Source: Streptomyces monashensis (lineage in GTDB: Bacteria; Actinomycetota; Actinomycetes; Streptomycetales; Streptomycetaceae). Taken from it: a stretch of DNA of 64,000 nucleotides. The stretch covers positions 1-64,000 of the forward strand of contig NZ_MLYO01000068.1 in NCBI RefSeq assembly GCF_001866665.1. The letters run 5' to 3'. The position numbers and the translations under genes were made by a program. Under the pieces are notes generated by a model that was not told where the DNA came from, searched no databases, and worked only from the letters and a program-made list of their open reading frames with translations. This document shows positions 32,619 to 40,901 of the stretch, one piece after another. The stretch's first letter is position 1; every line of letters starts with the position of its first letter.

Positions 32619-33970
32619 GCGCCCCGTACACCGGCCCCGCGCCGGCCTCCGCCCCCACGCCCGCAGGCACACCCGGCGCCGCCCCGCGCCGCCCCCGCGC
32701 CCGCACCCTCACCGTGCTGGCGGGCTGCCTCGTCCTGCTGGCGGCGGGACTCGTCGCCGGGGTGCGCGCCCTCGGGCAGGAGCCGACCGTCACCCTGCTG
32801 GCGAACTGGACCGGCACGGACGAGCGCAACCTCCGCGCGACGGTCCTCGACCCGTTCGCGCGCACGCACCACGTCCACGTCGACTACCAGGGCAGCTCCG
32901 CCGAGAGCCAGGTGCTCGGCGCCGACGTCGAGGCCGGCACCCCGCCCGACGTGGTGGTGCTGACCGGGCCCGGCGAACTGGCCGACTACGCCCGGCAGGG
33001 ACAGCTGAAGCCGCTCGACGGCCTGCTGCCCCAGGCCGGCTTCGGCGCGTCCTGGACCACGCCGCTGGACGGGCACGTGTACTGGTTCCCGCTCAAGGCC
33101 GACCTGAAGAGCATCGTCTGGTACCCGGGCGGCACGAGCGCCCGGCAGCGCGCCGCGGCCGCGCGGCAGCCCGGGCAGTGGTGCCTCGGCATGGGCTCCG
33201 GGGCGACCAGCGGCTGGCCCGGCACCGACTGGATCGAGGACATCCTGCTCCAGCGGTACGGCCCGGACACCTACCAGCGCTGGGCCCGCGGTGAACTGCC
33301 CTGGCGGTCCGCGGAGGTGAAGGGGGCCTGGACGGCCTGGGGCCGCCTCGTCGGCGCGGGCGGGGACCCGGCGCTGGTGCGCCGGGCGCTGAAGACGCCG
33401 TACCAGGACGCGGCCGAGCCGGTCACCCGCACCCCGCGCGGCTGCACACTGGAGCACCAGGCGTCCTTCATCCGCAACCAGGACTCCTGGAAACGGGCCG
33501 ACGGGCGCTACGAGCCCTCCGCCCGGCTGATCCCCGGGGCGAAGGCCGACGACGCCTGGGAGGTCTCCGGCGACCTGGTCGCCCTGCTGCACGACACCTC
33601 ACCGGCCCGCGCCCTGATCCGCTACCTCGCCTCGGCCGCCGCCCAACGCGCCTGGAGCGCACGGGAGTCGGGCTTCTCGGTCAGCCCCGACGCCCAGCCC
33701 GCCCCCGCTGCCCGGGGCGCCGACTGGCACCGGTCCCTCGCCGCGACCCTCCTCGACGACCGCGCGGTGCACTGCTTCGACGCCTCCGACGCGATGCCGC
33801 CCTCGGTGCGCGACGCCTTCGCCGAGGCGACGATCGAGTACCTCGCCCACCCCGACCACCTCGACACGCTGCTGACGAACCTGGACTCCCTGCGCTTGGC
33901 CCACGGTCTGACCTGGCTCCAGTCGGTGTGCGACCACGCCGACGCACCGGGAGGCCGGGAGACGCCCTGA
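32615..33970 (+). CDS. Membrane-anchored extracellular solute-binding protein
   Basis: This 451-residue protein has a basic N-terminus followed by one hydrophobic segment (about residues 31-50, TLTVLAGCLVLLAAGLVAGV), probably a signal anchor. An LAGC sequence is present, but the Cys lies early in the helix, unlike a normal lipobox. The rest resembles family 1 (carbohydrate-type) periplasmic binding proteins: VTLLANWTGTDERNLRATVL, GTPPDVVVLTGPGELADYA and the VYWFPLKADLKSIVWYP region. No ABC permease or ATPase gene adjoins it, so it is more likely a sensor than a transporter part. It starts with GTG overlapping the upstream TGA and closes the operon. Confidence 0.8.
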   Translation: MSAPYTGPAPASAPTPAGTPGAAPRRPRARTLTVLAGCLVLLAAGLVAGVRALGQEPTVTLLANWTGTDERNLRATVLDPFARTHHVHVDYQGSSAESQVLGADVEAGTPPDVVVLTGPGELADYARQGQLKPLDGLLPQAGFGASWTTPLDGHVYWFPLKADLKSIVWYPGGTSARQRAAAARQPGQWCLGMGSGATSGWPGTDWIEDILLQRYGPDTYQRWARGELPWRSAEVKGAWTAWGRLVGAGGDPALVRRALKTPYQDAAEPVTRTPRGCTLEHQASFIRNQDSWKRADGRYEPSARLIPGAKADDAWEVSGDLVALLHDTSPARALIRYLASAAAQRAWSARESGFSVSPDAQPAPAARGADWHRSLAATLLDDRAVHCFDASDAMPPSVRDAFAEATIEYLAHPDHLDTLLTNLDSLRLAHGLTWLQSVCDHADAPGGRETP

Positions 33971-34027
33971 CGACACGGCGGGATCACCCGATCGAAGGAT
34001 GTGCGCGAGATCCGGTGTGCGGCCGTC

Positions 34028-34067
34028 GTACGGCGCTGAGCGGCCCCCCGACGGCTCAACGCCGTAC
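34028..34067. terminator. Stem-loop after the sensor operon
   Basis: GTACGGCGCTGAGC at 34028-34041 pairs with GCTCAACGCCGTAC at 34054-34067 with one mismatch. It is the first of two hairpins between the convergent genes ending at 33970 and 34163. Confidence 0.6.
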
Positions 34068-34078
34068 AGCAATGGAGA

Positions 34079-34121
34079 GGGGGACGTTGCGGGCCGCTCG
34101 TGGTGGCTCGCAACGTCCCCC
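34079..34121. terminator. Second stem-loop between convergent genes
   Basis: GGGGGACGTTGCG at 34079-34091 is perfectly complementary to CGCAACGTCCCCC at 34109-34121, with a 17-base loop. It probably terminates the secreted trypsin gene and backs up the hairpin of the sensor operon. Confidence 0.7.
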
Positions 34122-34162
34122 TGGTATCGACCTGAGGGATGCTCAGGTGTGCTGTTTCCCGG

Positions 34163-34954
34163 TCACCCGCGCACCTGCGCGGTCACGAGGTCCGAGAAGG
34201 TGGCCAGCCGGGTGTAGACACCCGGGTAGCCGGCCTCCGCGCACCCCTCTCCCCAGGAAGTGATCCCTGCCAGGACGCCCCCGATGAGCAGGGGACCGCC
34301 GCTGTCGCCCTGGCAGGTGTCTGTGCCGCCGGACGCGTATCCGGCGCAAACCATGTCGGACTGGACGAAGTCCGAACCGTAGGATGTCTTGCAGCCGGAG
34401 TCGGCCACGAGCGGGACGGTCGCGGTCCGCAGCTGGTTGGAGGAGCTGCCGTTCTCCGAGGTGGTGCCCCAGCCGAGGATGCGGGCCGTGGCGCCGGCCG
34501 CGTACACCCCGGTGTCCGAGGCGGACACGTACTTCGCCGCGGTGTACGGCATCGACGTCGACAGGGTCAGCACGGACACGTCGTTGCCCTGCGTGGCGTC
34601 CGTGTAGTTCGGGTTGATCCAGATCTTGCCGACCTTGCTGACCGTGCCGTCGGTGCCGTTCAGGAACGTCCGGCCGCCGACCACCCGGACGCTGCTCGTC
34701 GACTCGCCGACCATGCAGTGCGCGGCCGTGACGACCTTGTCGGCGGCCACCAGGGTGCCGCCGCAGAACTGGTTGCCGGAGGCGTCCGTGATCTGCATGA
34801 CGAACGGGTACGCCGCCGTCGTGGTGGCCGTACCGCCGACGATGGGCTGCGGGGCCGCGCTCGCCGTGGGGGAGGCGAGCAGCGTGGTCGCCGCGGCGGC
34901 GGCACAGGCCACCGTGATCGCGGCGGTCTTTCTGGCACGTCTGAGCCCGAACAT
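34163..34954 (-). CDS. Secreted trypsin-like serine protease
   Basis: This 263-residue preproenzyme resembles Streptomyces trypsin. A signal peptide of about 33 residues ends at ASPTASA, a very short propeptide (APQP) precedes the mature terminus IVGG, and the S1 triad is present: His in TAAHC, Asp in NDVSVL and Ser in GDSGGPL. The aspartate in DTCQGDSGG, six residues before the serine, predicts trypsin-like cleavage after Lys/Arg. Cysteines are spaced for three disulfides. The start at 34954 has GAGGAG six bases upstream. The gene lies directly downstream of a LuxR-type regulator gene that may control it. Confidence 0.95.
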   Translation of the reverse strand: MFGLRRARKTAAITVACAAAAATTLLASPTASAAPQPIVGGTATTTAAYPFVMQITDASGNQFCGGTLVAADKVVTAAHCMVGESTSSVRVVGGRTFLNGTDGTVSKVGKIWINPNYTDATQGNDVSVLTLSTSMPYTAAKYVSASDTGVYAAGATARILGWGTTSENGSSSNQLRTATVPLVADSGCKTSYGSDFVQSDMVCAGYASGGTDTCQGDSGGPLLIGGVLAGITSWGEGCAEAGYPGVYTRLATFSDLVTAQVRG

Positions 34955-35058
34955 GAGTCTCCTCAGTGGGGGTTGCACCGGTGGGGGGTCGCACGGGCGG
35001 GGTGTTACGGGGTTCGCGGGACCGGACCCCGTGTGCCCGGGCGAGCGGCACGCCCTTT

Positions 35059-35088
35059 ACGCTAGGACCCGGAACCGTCGGCTCCCAA
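35059..35088 (-). promoter_or_regulatory. Candidate promoter of the trypsin gene
   Basis: On the minus strand TTGGGA (35083-35088) and TAGCGT (35059-35064) are separated by 18 bases and lie about 105 bp before the trypsin start codon. The -35 element abuts a repeated TTCCCTCA sequence. Confidence 0.45.
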
Positions 35089-35121
35089 TGAGGGAACCCC
35101 CTAGCGGGTGGGGTGAGGGAA
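35089..35121 (-). promoter_or_regulatory. Direct repeats at the trypsin -35 region
   Basis: TGAGGGAA occurs at 35089-35096 and again at 35114-35121 on the plus strand. On the transcribed strand these are two TTCCCTCA copies 25 bp apart, the proximal one touching the -35 box. This arrangement is typical of an activator site, and the adjacent LuxR-type protein is a natural candidate. Confidence 0.4.
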
Positions 35122-35156
35122 AACCCTCGGTCGGCATCAGTTAACCGGCCACGCCG

Positions 35157-38093
35157 TCACTTCGCGCGGTGAGCCGCCGCCAATCGGACGATGTCGACCC
35201 GCGATCGGATCCCCAGCTTGCGGTAGACCCGGGTCAGGGTCGCCTCCACCGTCTTGACGCTGATGAACAGCCGGGCGGCGATCTCCCGGTTGGTGGCGCC
35301 CTCCATGACCAGCGCGGCGACCTGACGCTCCATCGCGGCCAGCACGCCGAGCGCGTCCAGGGCGTCCGCCGCGGCCGGCACCGGGTCCGGCTCGGGGGTG
35401 GTCTGGGCCTCGTCCACCTGGCGCAGCCAGGGCAGCGCCCGGCAGCGCCGGAACATCCGGGTGGCCTCGTCGAAGCCCGCCGTCGGGCGTCGCGCCCCGG
35501 CCCCCTCCGCGCCGCCGGTGCCCCCGGGGCCGCCCGTGCTCCTCGTCCCCGCCGAGCCGTCCGCGCCCGCCGCGCCGGCCCCCCGTGCCGTGCCTGCGGT
35601 GCCGCCCGCGGGACGCCGTGGCCGCAGCCGGGCCAGCGCGAACGCGGCCCGCGCCTCCTCCAGCCCGTAGCCGAGCTTGCCGAGCCGGTCCTGAGCGGAC
35701 GTCAGCTGGGCCGTCGCCGCCTCCAGGTCGCCCCGGGCGGCCCGCACCAGCGCCTCGGAGCGGTCCAGGACGGCGAGGACGCTCTCCCGGCCGAGCCTGA
35801 GGGCGTGCTCGCGGCTCGCGTCGATGACGTCCTGCGCCTCCGCCGGTTCACCGGTTCGGACCAGTGCCTCGGCGAGGTCGCCCTGCCAGCGGCCGCGCGC
35901 CGGGTCGGTGATGCCGAGCCCCAGTTCCAGCCGGCGCACCCGGCGCAGCGAGCGCACCGTGCCCGCCGGGTCCCCGGCCACCAGCTGGGCGTACCCGAGC
36001 GCGCCCAGCGCCCGGGAGAGATACATCTGGTCGCCGTCCTCCTCCGCGTGCTGCACCGCCTCCCGGGCGAGCGCGAGCGCCCGGTCCACGTCGCCGCCGG
36101 AGGCCTCCGCGAGCGAGGTCAGCATCGCCGAGGCGGTCTCGCCGATCCCGGAGTCCCGGGCCAGGCGCAGGCTGTCGCGGGCTAGCTCCAGGGCGCGCCC
36201 GCAGTGCCCGGCGCGCAGCTCGGTCTCGGCCAGGCCGCGCAGGAAGTGCACCTCGCTCTCCACCGAGCCGCGCCGGCGCACCTCGCGCAGCAGCGCGGTG
36301 ACCGTCGCTCGCGCCTCCACCAGCTGGTCGCCCATGACCAGCCAGCGGAACCGGGCGCTGAGCGCCCCGTTGTGGTGCCAGGTCACCCGGGGGTCCTGCG
36401 GCTCCTTCAGGGCCCGCTGGATGGTGCGGGGCGCCTCCGGATGGCCCATCAGGGTCTCGGTCTGCGCCTGGAAGGCGAGCGAGAGCAGTTCGGTGCGCCG
36501 CTCGCCGCCGCGCGCGGCCAGTTCGGCTGCGTGCGCGGCGGCCTCGCGGGCCTCGGTGAAGTCGCCCGCCACGATCAGCGCCCGCCAGGCCAGCTGGTAG
36601 TGGACCAGGGCCAGCAGCCGGGGGTCGTCGCCGGCGTCGGCGAGGGCCTGCGGGAAGACGGCGTCCACCTCGGCCATGGTGTGCCCGGCGCTGTCGATGA
36701 CGATCATCCAGGCCCGCACCCGGTCGGCGGGCACGGCCGCCCGGGCGAGCACCTCGCGGGCGATGTCCCGGGCCAGGTCGATCTCGCCCGCGGTGATGGC
36801 GTCCTCGGCGGCCTGGAGCCGGCGCTCCTCCTGGCGCGGTGCGCCGTCCGCCGGGGTGTGCCGGGCGGCGAGCAGGCCCAGCTGGGCCGCGACCGAGGGG
36901 GCACCCCGGTCCCGGGCTAGGGCGGCGGCCTCGGCGAGCCGGGCGGCCACCTCCGGGTCGGCGCCCACGGTGGCCAGCGCCAGGTGCCGGGCCCGCTCGA
37001 TCGGGTCGGAGGCGGCCGTGGACAGCGCCGCGTGCGCCGCCCGCCGCTCCGGCGCGGGCGCCTCGGCGTACAGTGCGGCGGAGATCAGCGGGTGGGCGAA
37101 CCGTACGGCGGGGGCGTCGGGCTCGGTGGCCAGCAGCCCGAGTTCGGCGGCCTGGGCGCACTCGGCCTCGGCGTGCGGCCGGCCCGCCGCGTGCAGCAGG
37201 GCCGGGGTGGGTCTCGCGCCGGCGCTGGCCACCAGCAGGGTGCGCCGGGCCTCGACGGACAGCATGTCCAGGCGGCTGAGCACCAGGGCGCGCAGGCTCG
37301 TCGGCACCGGCAGCGGCTCGCCCGGCCGGGGCGGGGCGGGTCTCTCGGCGAGGGCGCGGCCGAGCTCCAGGGCGAACAGCGGGTTGCCGCCGGAGGTGCG
37401 GTGGATCTCGCGGACCGTGGAGCGGGGCAGCCCGCCGTGGCCCCGGTGGTCGAGCAGCTGGGCGACCTGGGTACGGGTCAGCGCGCCCAGCCGGACCGCG
37501 AGGGTGTCCGGCGGGCAGGCCCGCAGATGCCGGTCGTACTCCTGGCTCTCGGTGCCCTCCGTGCGCACCGCGCACAGGAGTTGGACCGGGGTGCCCTCCA
37601 GGCGCCGGGCGGCGAAGCCGAGCAGTTCGGCGCTGGCCGGATCCAGCCACTGCAGGTCGTCGGCGACCACGAGGACCCCGCCGCGCGCGGCCAGGGCGCG
37701 CAGCGCGGAGAGCACGGCGAGGCGCAGGGCGAGGCCGTCGCGCTGGAGGCTGGACTCGCCGCGGCCGGTGAGGGCCGACTCCAGGGCGGTGCGCTGGGCG
37801 GCGGGCAGCCGCGGCGAGACGTCGTCGAGGACCAGTCCGAGGAGGTCGGCCAGGGCCAGGAACGGAAGGTGGGATTCGGACTCGGTGGCCGAGCAGCGCA
37901 GGACCGTGCGCGCGGTGGCGCCGTATTCCTCGACCAATGCCCGCAGGACGGTCGATTTCCCAATTCCGGCGGGACCGTGGAGCAGCACGCTGCCGCCCGA
38001 GGCGAGCTGCTCCCGGGCGCCGGTGAACAGCTCCTCGCGGCCGATGACCAGGTCGGGACGGCACTTGGCAGGCTCCTGAAAGTCCCGTCGCAC
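35157..38093 (-). CDS. LAL-type LuxR regulator with AAA ATPase domain
   Basis: This 978-residue regulator has the large ATP-binding LuxR (LAL) layout. A Walker A motif HGPAGIGKST lies near residue 40 and Walker B VLVVADDLQWLD near 165. A long TPR-like helical region fills the middle (about 380-850), with an Ala/Gly-rich linker at about 855-890. The C-terminus is a LuxR HTH (NREIAARLFISVKTVEATLT). I choose GTG 38093, with AGGGGAG eight bases upstream, over the more upstream GTG 38099 and TTG 38129. It lies about 200 bp upstream of the trypsin gene in the same direction and may activate it; this is inference from position. Confidence 0.88.
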   Translation of the reverse strand: MRRDFQEPAKCRPDLVIGREELFTGAREQLASGGSVLLHGPAGIGKSTVLRALVEEYGATARTVLRCSATESESHLPFLALADLLGLVLDDVSPRLPAAQRTALESALTGRGESSLQRDGLALRLAVLSALRALAARGGVLVVADDLQWLDPASAELLGFAARRLEGTPVQLLCAVRTEGTESQEYDRHLRACPPDTLAVRLGALTRTQVAQLLDHRGHGGLPRSTVREIHRTSGGNPLFALELGRALAERPAPPRPGEPLPVPTSLRALVLSRLDMLSVEARRTLLVASAGARPTPALLHAAGRPHAEAECAQAAELGLLATEPDAPAVRFAHPLISAALYAEAPAPERRAAHAALSTAASDPIERARHLALATVGADPEVAARLAEAAALARDRGAPSVAAQLGLLAARHTPADGAPRQEERRLQAAEDAITAGEIDLARDIAREVLARAAVPADRVRAWMIVIDSAGHTMAEVDAVFPQALADAGDDPRLLALVHYQLAWRALIVAGDFTEAREAAAHAAELAARGGERRTELLSLAFQAQTETLMGHPEAPRTIQRALKEPQDPRVTWHHNGALSARFRWLVMGDQLVEARATVTALLREVRRRGSVESEVHFLRGLAETELRAGHCGRALELARDSLRLARDSGIGETASAMLTSLAEASGGDVDRALALAREAVQHAEEDGDQMYLSRALGALGYAQLVAGDPAGTVRSLRRVRRLELGLGITDPARGRWQGDLAEALVRTGEPAEAQDVIDASREHALRLGRESVLAVLDRSEALVRAARGDLEAATAQLTSAQDRLGKLGYGLEEARAAFALARLRPRRPAGGTAGTARGAGAAGADGSAGTRSTGGPGGTGGAEGAGARRPTAGFDEATRMFRRCRALPWLRQVDEAQTTPEPDPVPAAADALDALGVLAAMERQVAALVMEGATNREIAARLFISVKTVEATLTRVYRKLGIRSRVDIVRLAAAHRAK

Positions 38094-38267
38094 GGTCACC
38101 GCTCCCCTCGTGTGGCGTGTCCGGGCCAAATTCTAGGCAACGATCGCTGAAATTCGGCCGGAAGCGGTCGTGAGGGAAATAACAGAAGGGCAAGCTGGGG
38201 GAAAATCAAGGCCGTTCCCATTGAATAGGAAGGTTTGTTTACTGCTGTCGCGGCCGTCCGTGCCGGG

Positions 38268-39098
38268 CTACGGCAGCAGCCCCGCCCTGCGGGCCGCGGT
38301 CACCGCCTCCCCTCGTGTGTGGGCGCCGAGCCTCCGCATCGCCGAACGCAGATAGCCCTTCACCGTCTCCGGGCGCAACCCCAGCCGTTCGGCCACGGCC
38401 GCGTTGGTGGCCCCCGCCGCCACCCAGGACAGCACGTCGAGTTCGCGCGGCGCCAGAGCCGCGCCGCCGGCCGGGCACGATGCGGTCAACAGCCCGCAGG
38501 CGGCCAGCAGTTCGGCCCGCAGCCCGGGGTCCGGGATCCGGGGCGCGAGCGCGCGCAGCGCCGCGTGCGCCTCGCGCACCTGCTCCCAGGCCGCGCCCCT
38601 GTCGGCGACGGCCGGCTCCGCCCGGGCCGCCGCCAGCAGCTCCCGCGCCTCGTCCTGCACCACCAGCGCCTGCTCCACGTCCCGGGCGGCGGCCACGGCC
38701 GCGCCCAGCGTGCGGTCACCGAGCGGCTGGACCGAGCGCAGCGCGCCGTACAGCACCCCGCGCACCCGGCGCCGCACCACCACCGGCACGGCGACGACCG
38801 AGTGGATGCCCTCGGTGGCCACCTGGGCGTCGTACTCGTGGCTGATCTGCCGGGAGCTGGAGTAGTCCGTCACCGCGCACGGCCGGGCCAGCGCCACCGC
38901 CTTGCCCCCGAGCCCGTTGCCGGACGTCACCGCGAGCGCGCGCAGCGCCGCCGTGTGCGTACCGCTCAGTTCACTGATCCGGATCTGCGGCCGCCCCGAC
39001 TCCAGCAGCCCGCCGAAGGCCACCGGGAGCCCCGTCGCCCGCCGCAGCCGGGCCAGCGCACCACCGATCTCCACTGCCCCCGCCGCGTCCGCTGTCAC
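38268..39098 (-). CDS. GAF-like sensor with LuxR-type HTH
   Basis: This 276-residue protein has an N-terminal GAF-like domain (about 5-150; SGNGLGGKAVALARPCAVTD and EGIHSVVAVPVVVRRRVRGV), a helical linker and a C-terminal LuxR HTH (APRELDVLSWVAAGATNAAV, then AERLGLRPETVKGYLRSAM). The GTG at 39098 has GGAAGGA about nine bases upstream; GTG 39125 is an alternative start. It is divergent from two acyl-CoA synthetase genes, a common Streptomyces arrangement, so it probably regulates them in response to a small ligand. Confidence 0.82.
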   Translation of the reverse strand: MTADAAGAVEIGGALARLRRATGLPVAFGGLLESGRPQIRISELSGTHTAALRALAVTSGNGLGGKAVALARPCAVTDYSSSRQISHEYDAQVATEGIHSVVAVPVVVRRRVRGVLYGALRSVQPLGDRTLGAAVAAARDVEQALVVQDEARELLAAARAEPAVADRGAAWEQVREAHAALRALAPRIPDPGLRAELLAACGLLTASCPAGGAALAPRELDVLSWVAAGATNAAVAERLGLRPETVKGYLRSAMRRLGAHTRGEAVTAARRAGLLP

Positions 39099-39215
39099 CT
39101 GGTCCGTCCTTCCGGTCGTCCACACCCCCGTTCGGGGGTAGTGAGACCCGCATCACGGATTAGACGATGCCAGAGAGCCGCCCGGCAATGGTCCGGAACA
39201 GCAAGGAGTTATGTG

Positions 39216-40901
39216 ATGAGCACGGTGACTGAGGTGTTCCGCGACGCCCGGGACTTCCTTCTGGCGCACCGCGAGGACTATGCCACCGCCTACGAGGGCT
39301 TCGCCTGGCCGCGGCCCGCGCACTTCAACTGGGCGCTGGACTGGTTCGACGTGATCGCCGCCGGCAACCACCGGACCGCGCTGCACATCGTCGAGGAGGA
39401 CGGCGGCGAGACGAGACTGTCCTTCGCCGAGATGGCCGAGCGCTCGAACCGGGTCGCGAACCACCTGCGCGCACGGGGCGTCGCCGCCGAGGACCGCATC
39501 CTGGTCATGCTCGGCAACCAGGCCGAACTGTGGGAGACGGCGCTGGCCGCGATGAAGCTGCGCGCGGTCGTCATCCCGGCCACCCCGCTGCTCGGCCCGG
39601 CCGACCTGCGTGACCGCGTGGACCGGGGCCGGGTCAGACACGTGATCGCACGCGCCGAGGACGCTGCCAAGTTCGCCGAGGTGCCCGGCGGTTACACGCG
39701 GATCGCGGTAGGCGGAGCCGTCGGGGAAGCGGCCGGGGCGGACTGGGCGGCGTACGAGGACGCGTACGACGCGCCCGCCGCGTTCGTGCCCGACGGCCCG
39801 ACCCTGGCCGACGACCCGCTGATGCTGTACTTCACCTCCGGTACGACCGCCCGCCCCAAGCTGGTCGAGCACACCCACACCTCGTACCCGGTCGGGCATC
39901 TGGCGACCATGTACTGGATCGGCCTGAAACCCGGCGACGTGCATCTGAACATCTCCTCGCCCGGCTGGGCCAAGCACGCCTGGTCGAACCTGTTCGCGCC
40001 GTGGAACGCCGAGGCGACCGTCTTCATCCACAACTACACGCGCTTCGACGCGGCCCGGCTGATGGCCGAGATGGACCGGCACGGGGTGACCTCCTTCTGC
40101 GCCCCGCCCACGGTGTGGCGGATGCTGATCCAGGCCGACCTCGGCCAGCTGCGCACCCCGCCCCGCGAGGTGGTCGCCGCCGGCGAGCCGCTGAATCCCG
40201 AGGTGATCGAGCAGGTCCGGCGGGCCTGGGGCGTCACCATCCGGGACGGCTTCGGGCAGACCGAGACCGCCGTGCAGGTCTCCAACAGCCCCGGACAGAT
40301 CCTCAAGACCGGCTCCATGGGCCGCCCGAGCCCCGGGTACCGCGTCGAACTCCTCGACCCGGTCTCGGGCGCCCCCGGCGCCGCCGAGGGCGAGATCGCC
40401 CTCGACCTCGCCGAGCGCCCGGTCGGCCTGATGACCGGCTACCACGGCGACCCGGACCGCACGGCCGAGGCGATGGCGGGCGGCTACTACCGCACCGGCG
40501 ACATCGCCGCCCGCGACGCGGACGGCTACCTCACCTACGTCGGCCGCGCGGACGACGTCTTCAAGGCCTCCGACTACAAGATCAGCCCGTTCGAGCTGGA
40601 GAGCGCGCTGCTGGAGCACGAGGCGGTGGCCGAGGCGGCCGTCGTGCCCGCCCCGGACGAGCTGCGGCTCGCGGTGCCGAAGGCGTACGTCGTCCTCGCC
40701 GAGGGCTACGAGCCGGGCCCGGACACCGCGAAGGTCGTCTTCGATCACTCCCGTCAGGTGCTCGCCCCCTACAAGCGCATCCGCAGACTGGAGTTCGGCG
40801 CCCTGCCCAAGACCGTCTCCGGCAAGATCCGCCGCATCGAGCTGCGCGAGGCCACGGCCGAGGGGTCCGCGAACGAGTACCGCGAGGAGGACTTCCGGTG
40901 A
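39216..40901 (+). CDS. AMP-forming acyl-CoA synthetase (short/medium-chain type)
   Basis: This 561-residue ANL-superfamily enzyme has the P-loop-like motif LYFTSGTTARPKLVEHTH (about residues 205-222), the adenine motif DGFGQTETA (about 347-355) and YRTGDIAARDADGYLTYVGR. The C-terminal lysine is in LPKTVSGKIRRIELR. The N-terminal half resembles acetyl/medium-chain acyl-CoA synthetases. It should activate a carboxylic acid via an acyl-AMP to the CoA thioester. AAGGAG lies seven bases before ATG 39216. Its stop overlaps the GTG start of a second synthetase (GTGA), so both are made together. The substrate is unknown. Confidence 0.9.
   Translation: MSTVTEVFRDARDFLLAHREDYATAYEGFAWPRPAHFNWALDWFDVIAAGNHRTALHIVEEDGGETRLSFAEMAERSNRVANHLRARGVAAEDRILVMLGNQAELWETALAAMKLRAVVIPATPLLGPADLRDRVDRGRVRHVIARAEDAAKFAEVPGGYTRIAVGGAVGEAAGADWAAYEDAYDAPAAFVPDGPTLADDPLMLYFTSGTTARPKLVEHTHTSYPVGHLATMYWIGLKPGDVHLNISSPGWAKHAWSNLFAPWNAEATVFIHNYTRFDAARLMAEMDRHGVTSFCAPPTVWRMLIQADLGQLRTPPREVVAAGEPLNPEVIEQVRRAWGVTIRDGFGQTETAVQVSNSPGQILKTGSMGRPSPGYRVELLDPVSGAPGAAEGEIALDLAERPVGLMTGYHGDPDRTAEAMAGGYYRTGDIAARDADGYLTYVGRADDVFKASDYKISPFELESALLEHEAVAEAAVVPAPDELRLAVPKAYVVLAEGYEPGPDTAKVVFDHSRQVLAPYKRIRRLEFGALPKTVSGKIRRIELREATAEGSANEYREEDFR

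Noticed and set aside
24654..33970. VWA-MoxR-type ternary conflict system
   Set aside because: There is no MoxR-type or STAND NTPase and no effector domain I can recognise; the membrane and binding proteins point to signalling.
34028..34121. Attachment site or mobile element end, because of tandem inverted repeats
   Set aside because: Two hairpins between convergent genes are better explained as terminators; there is no integrase or transposase nearby.
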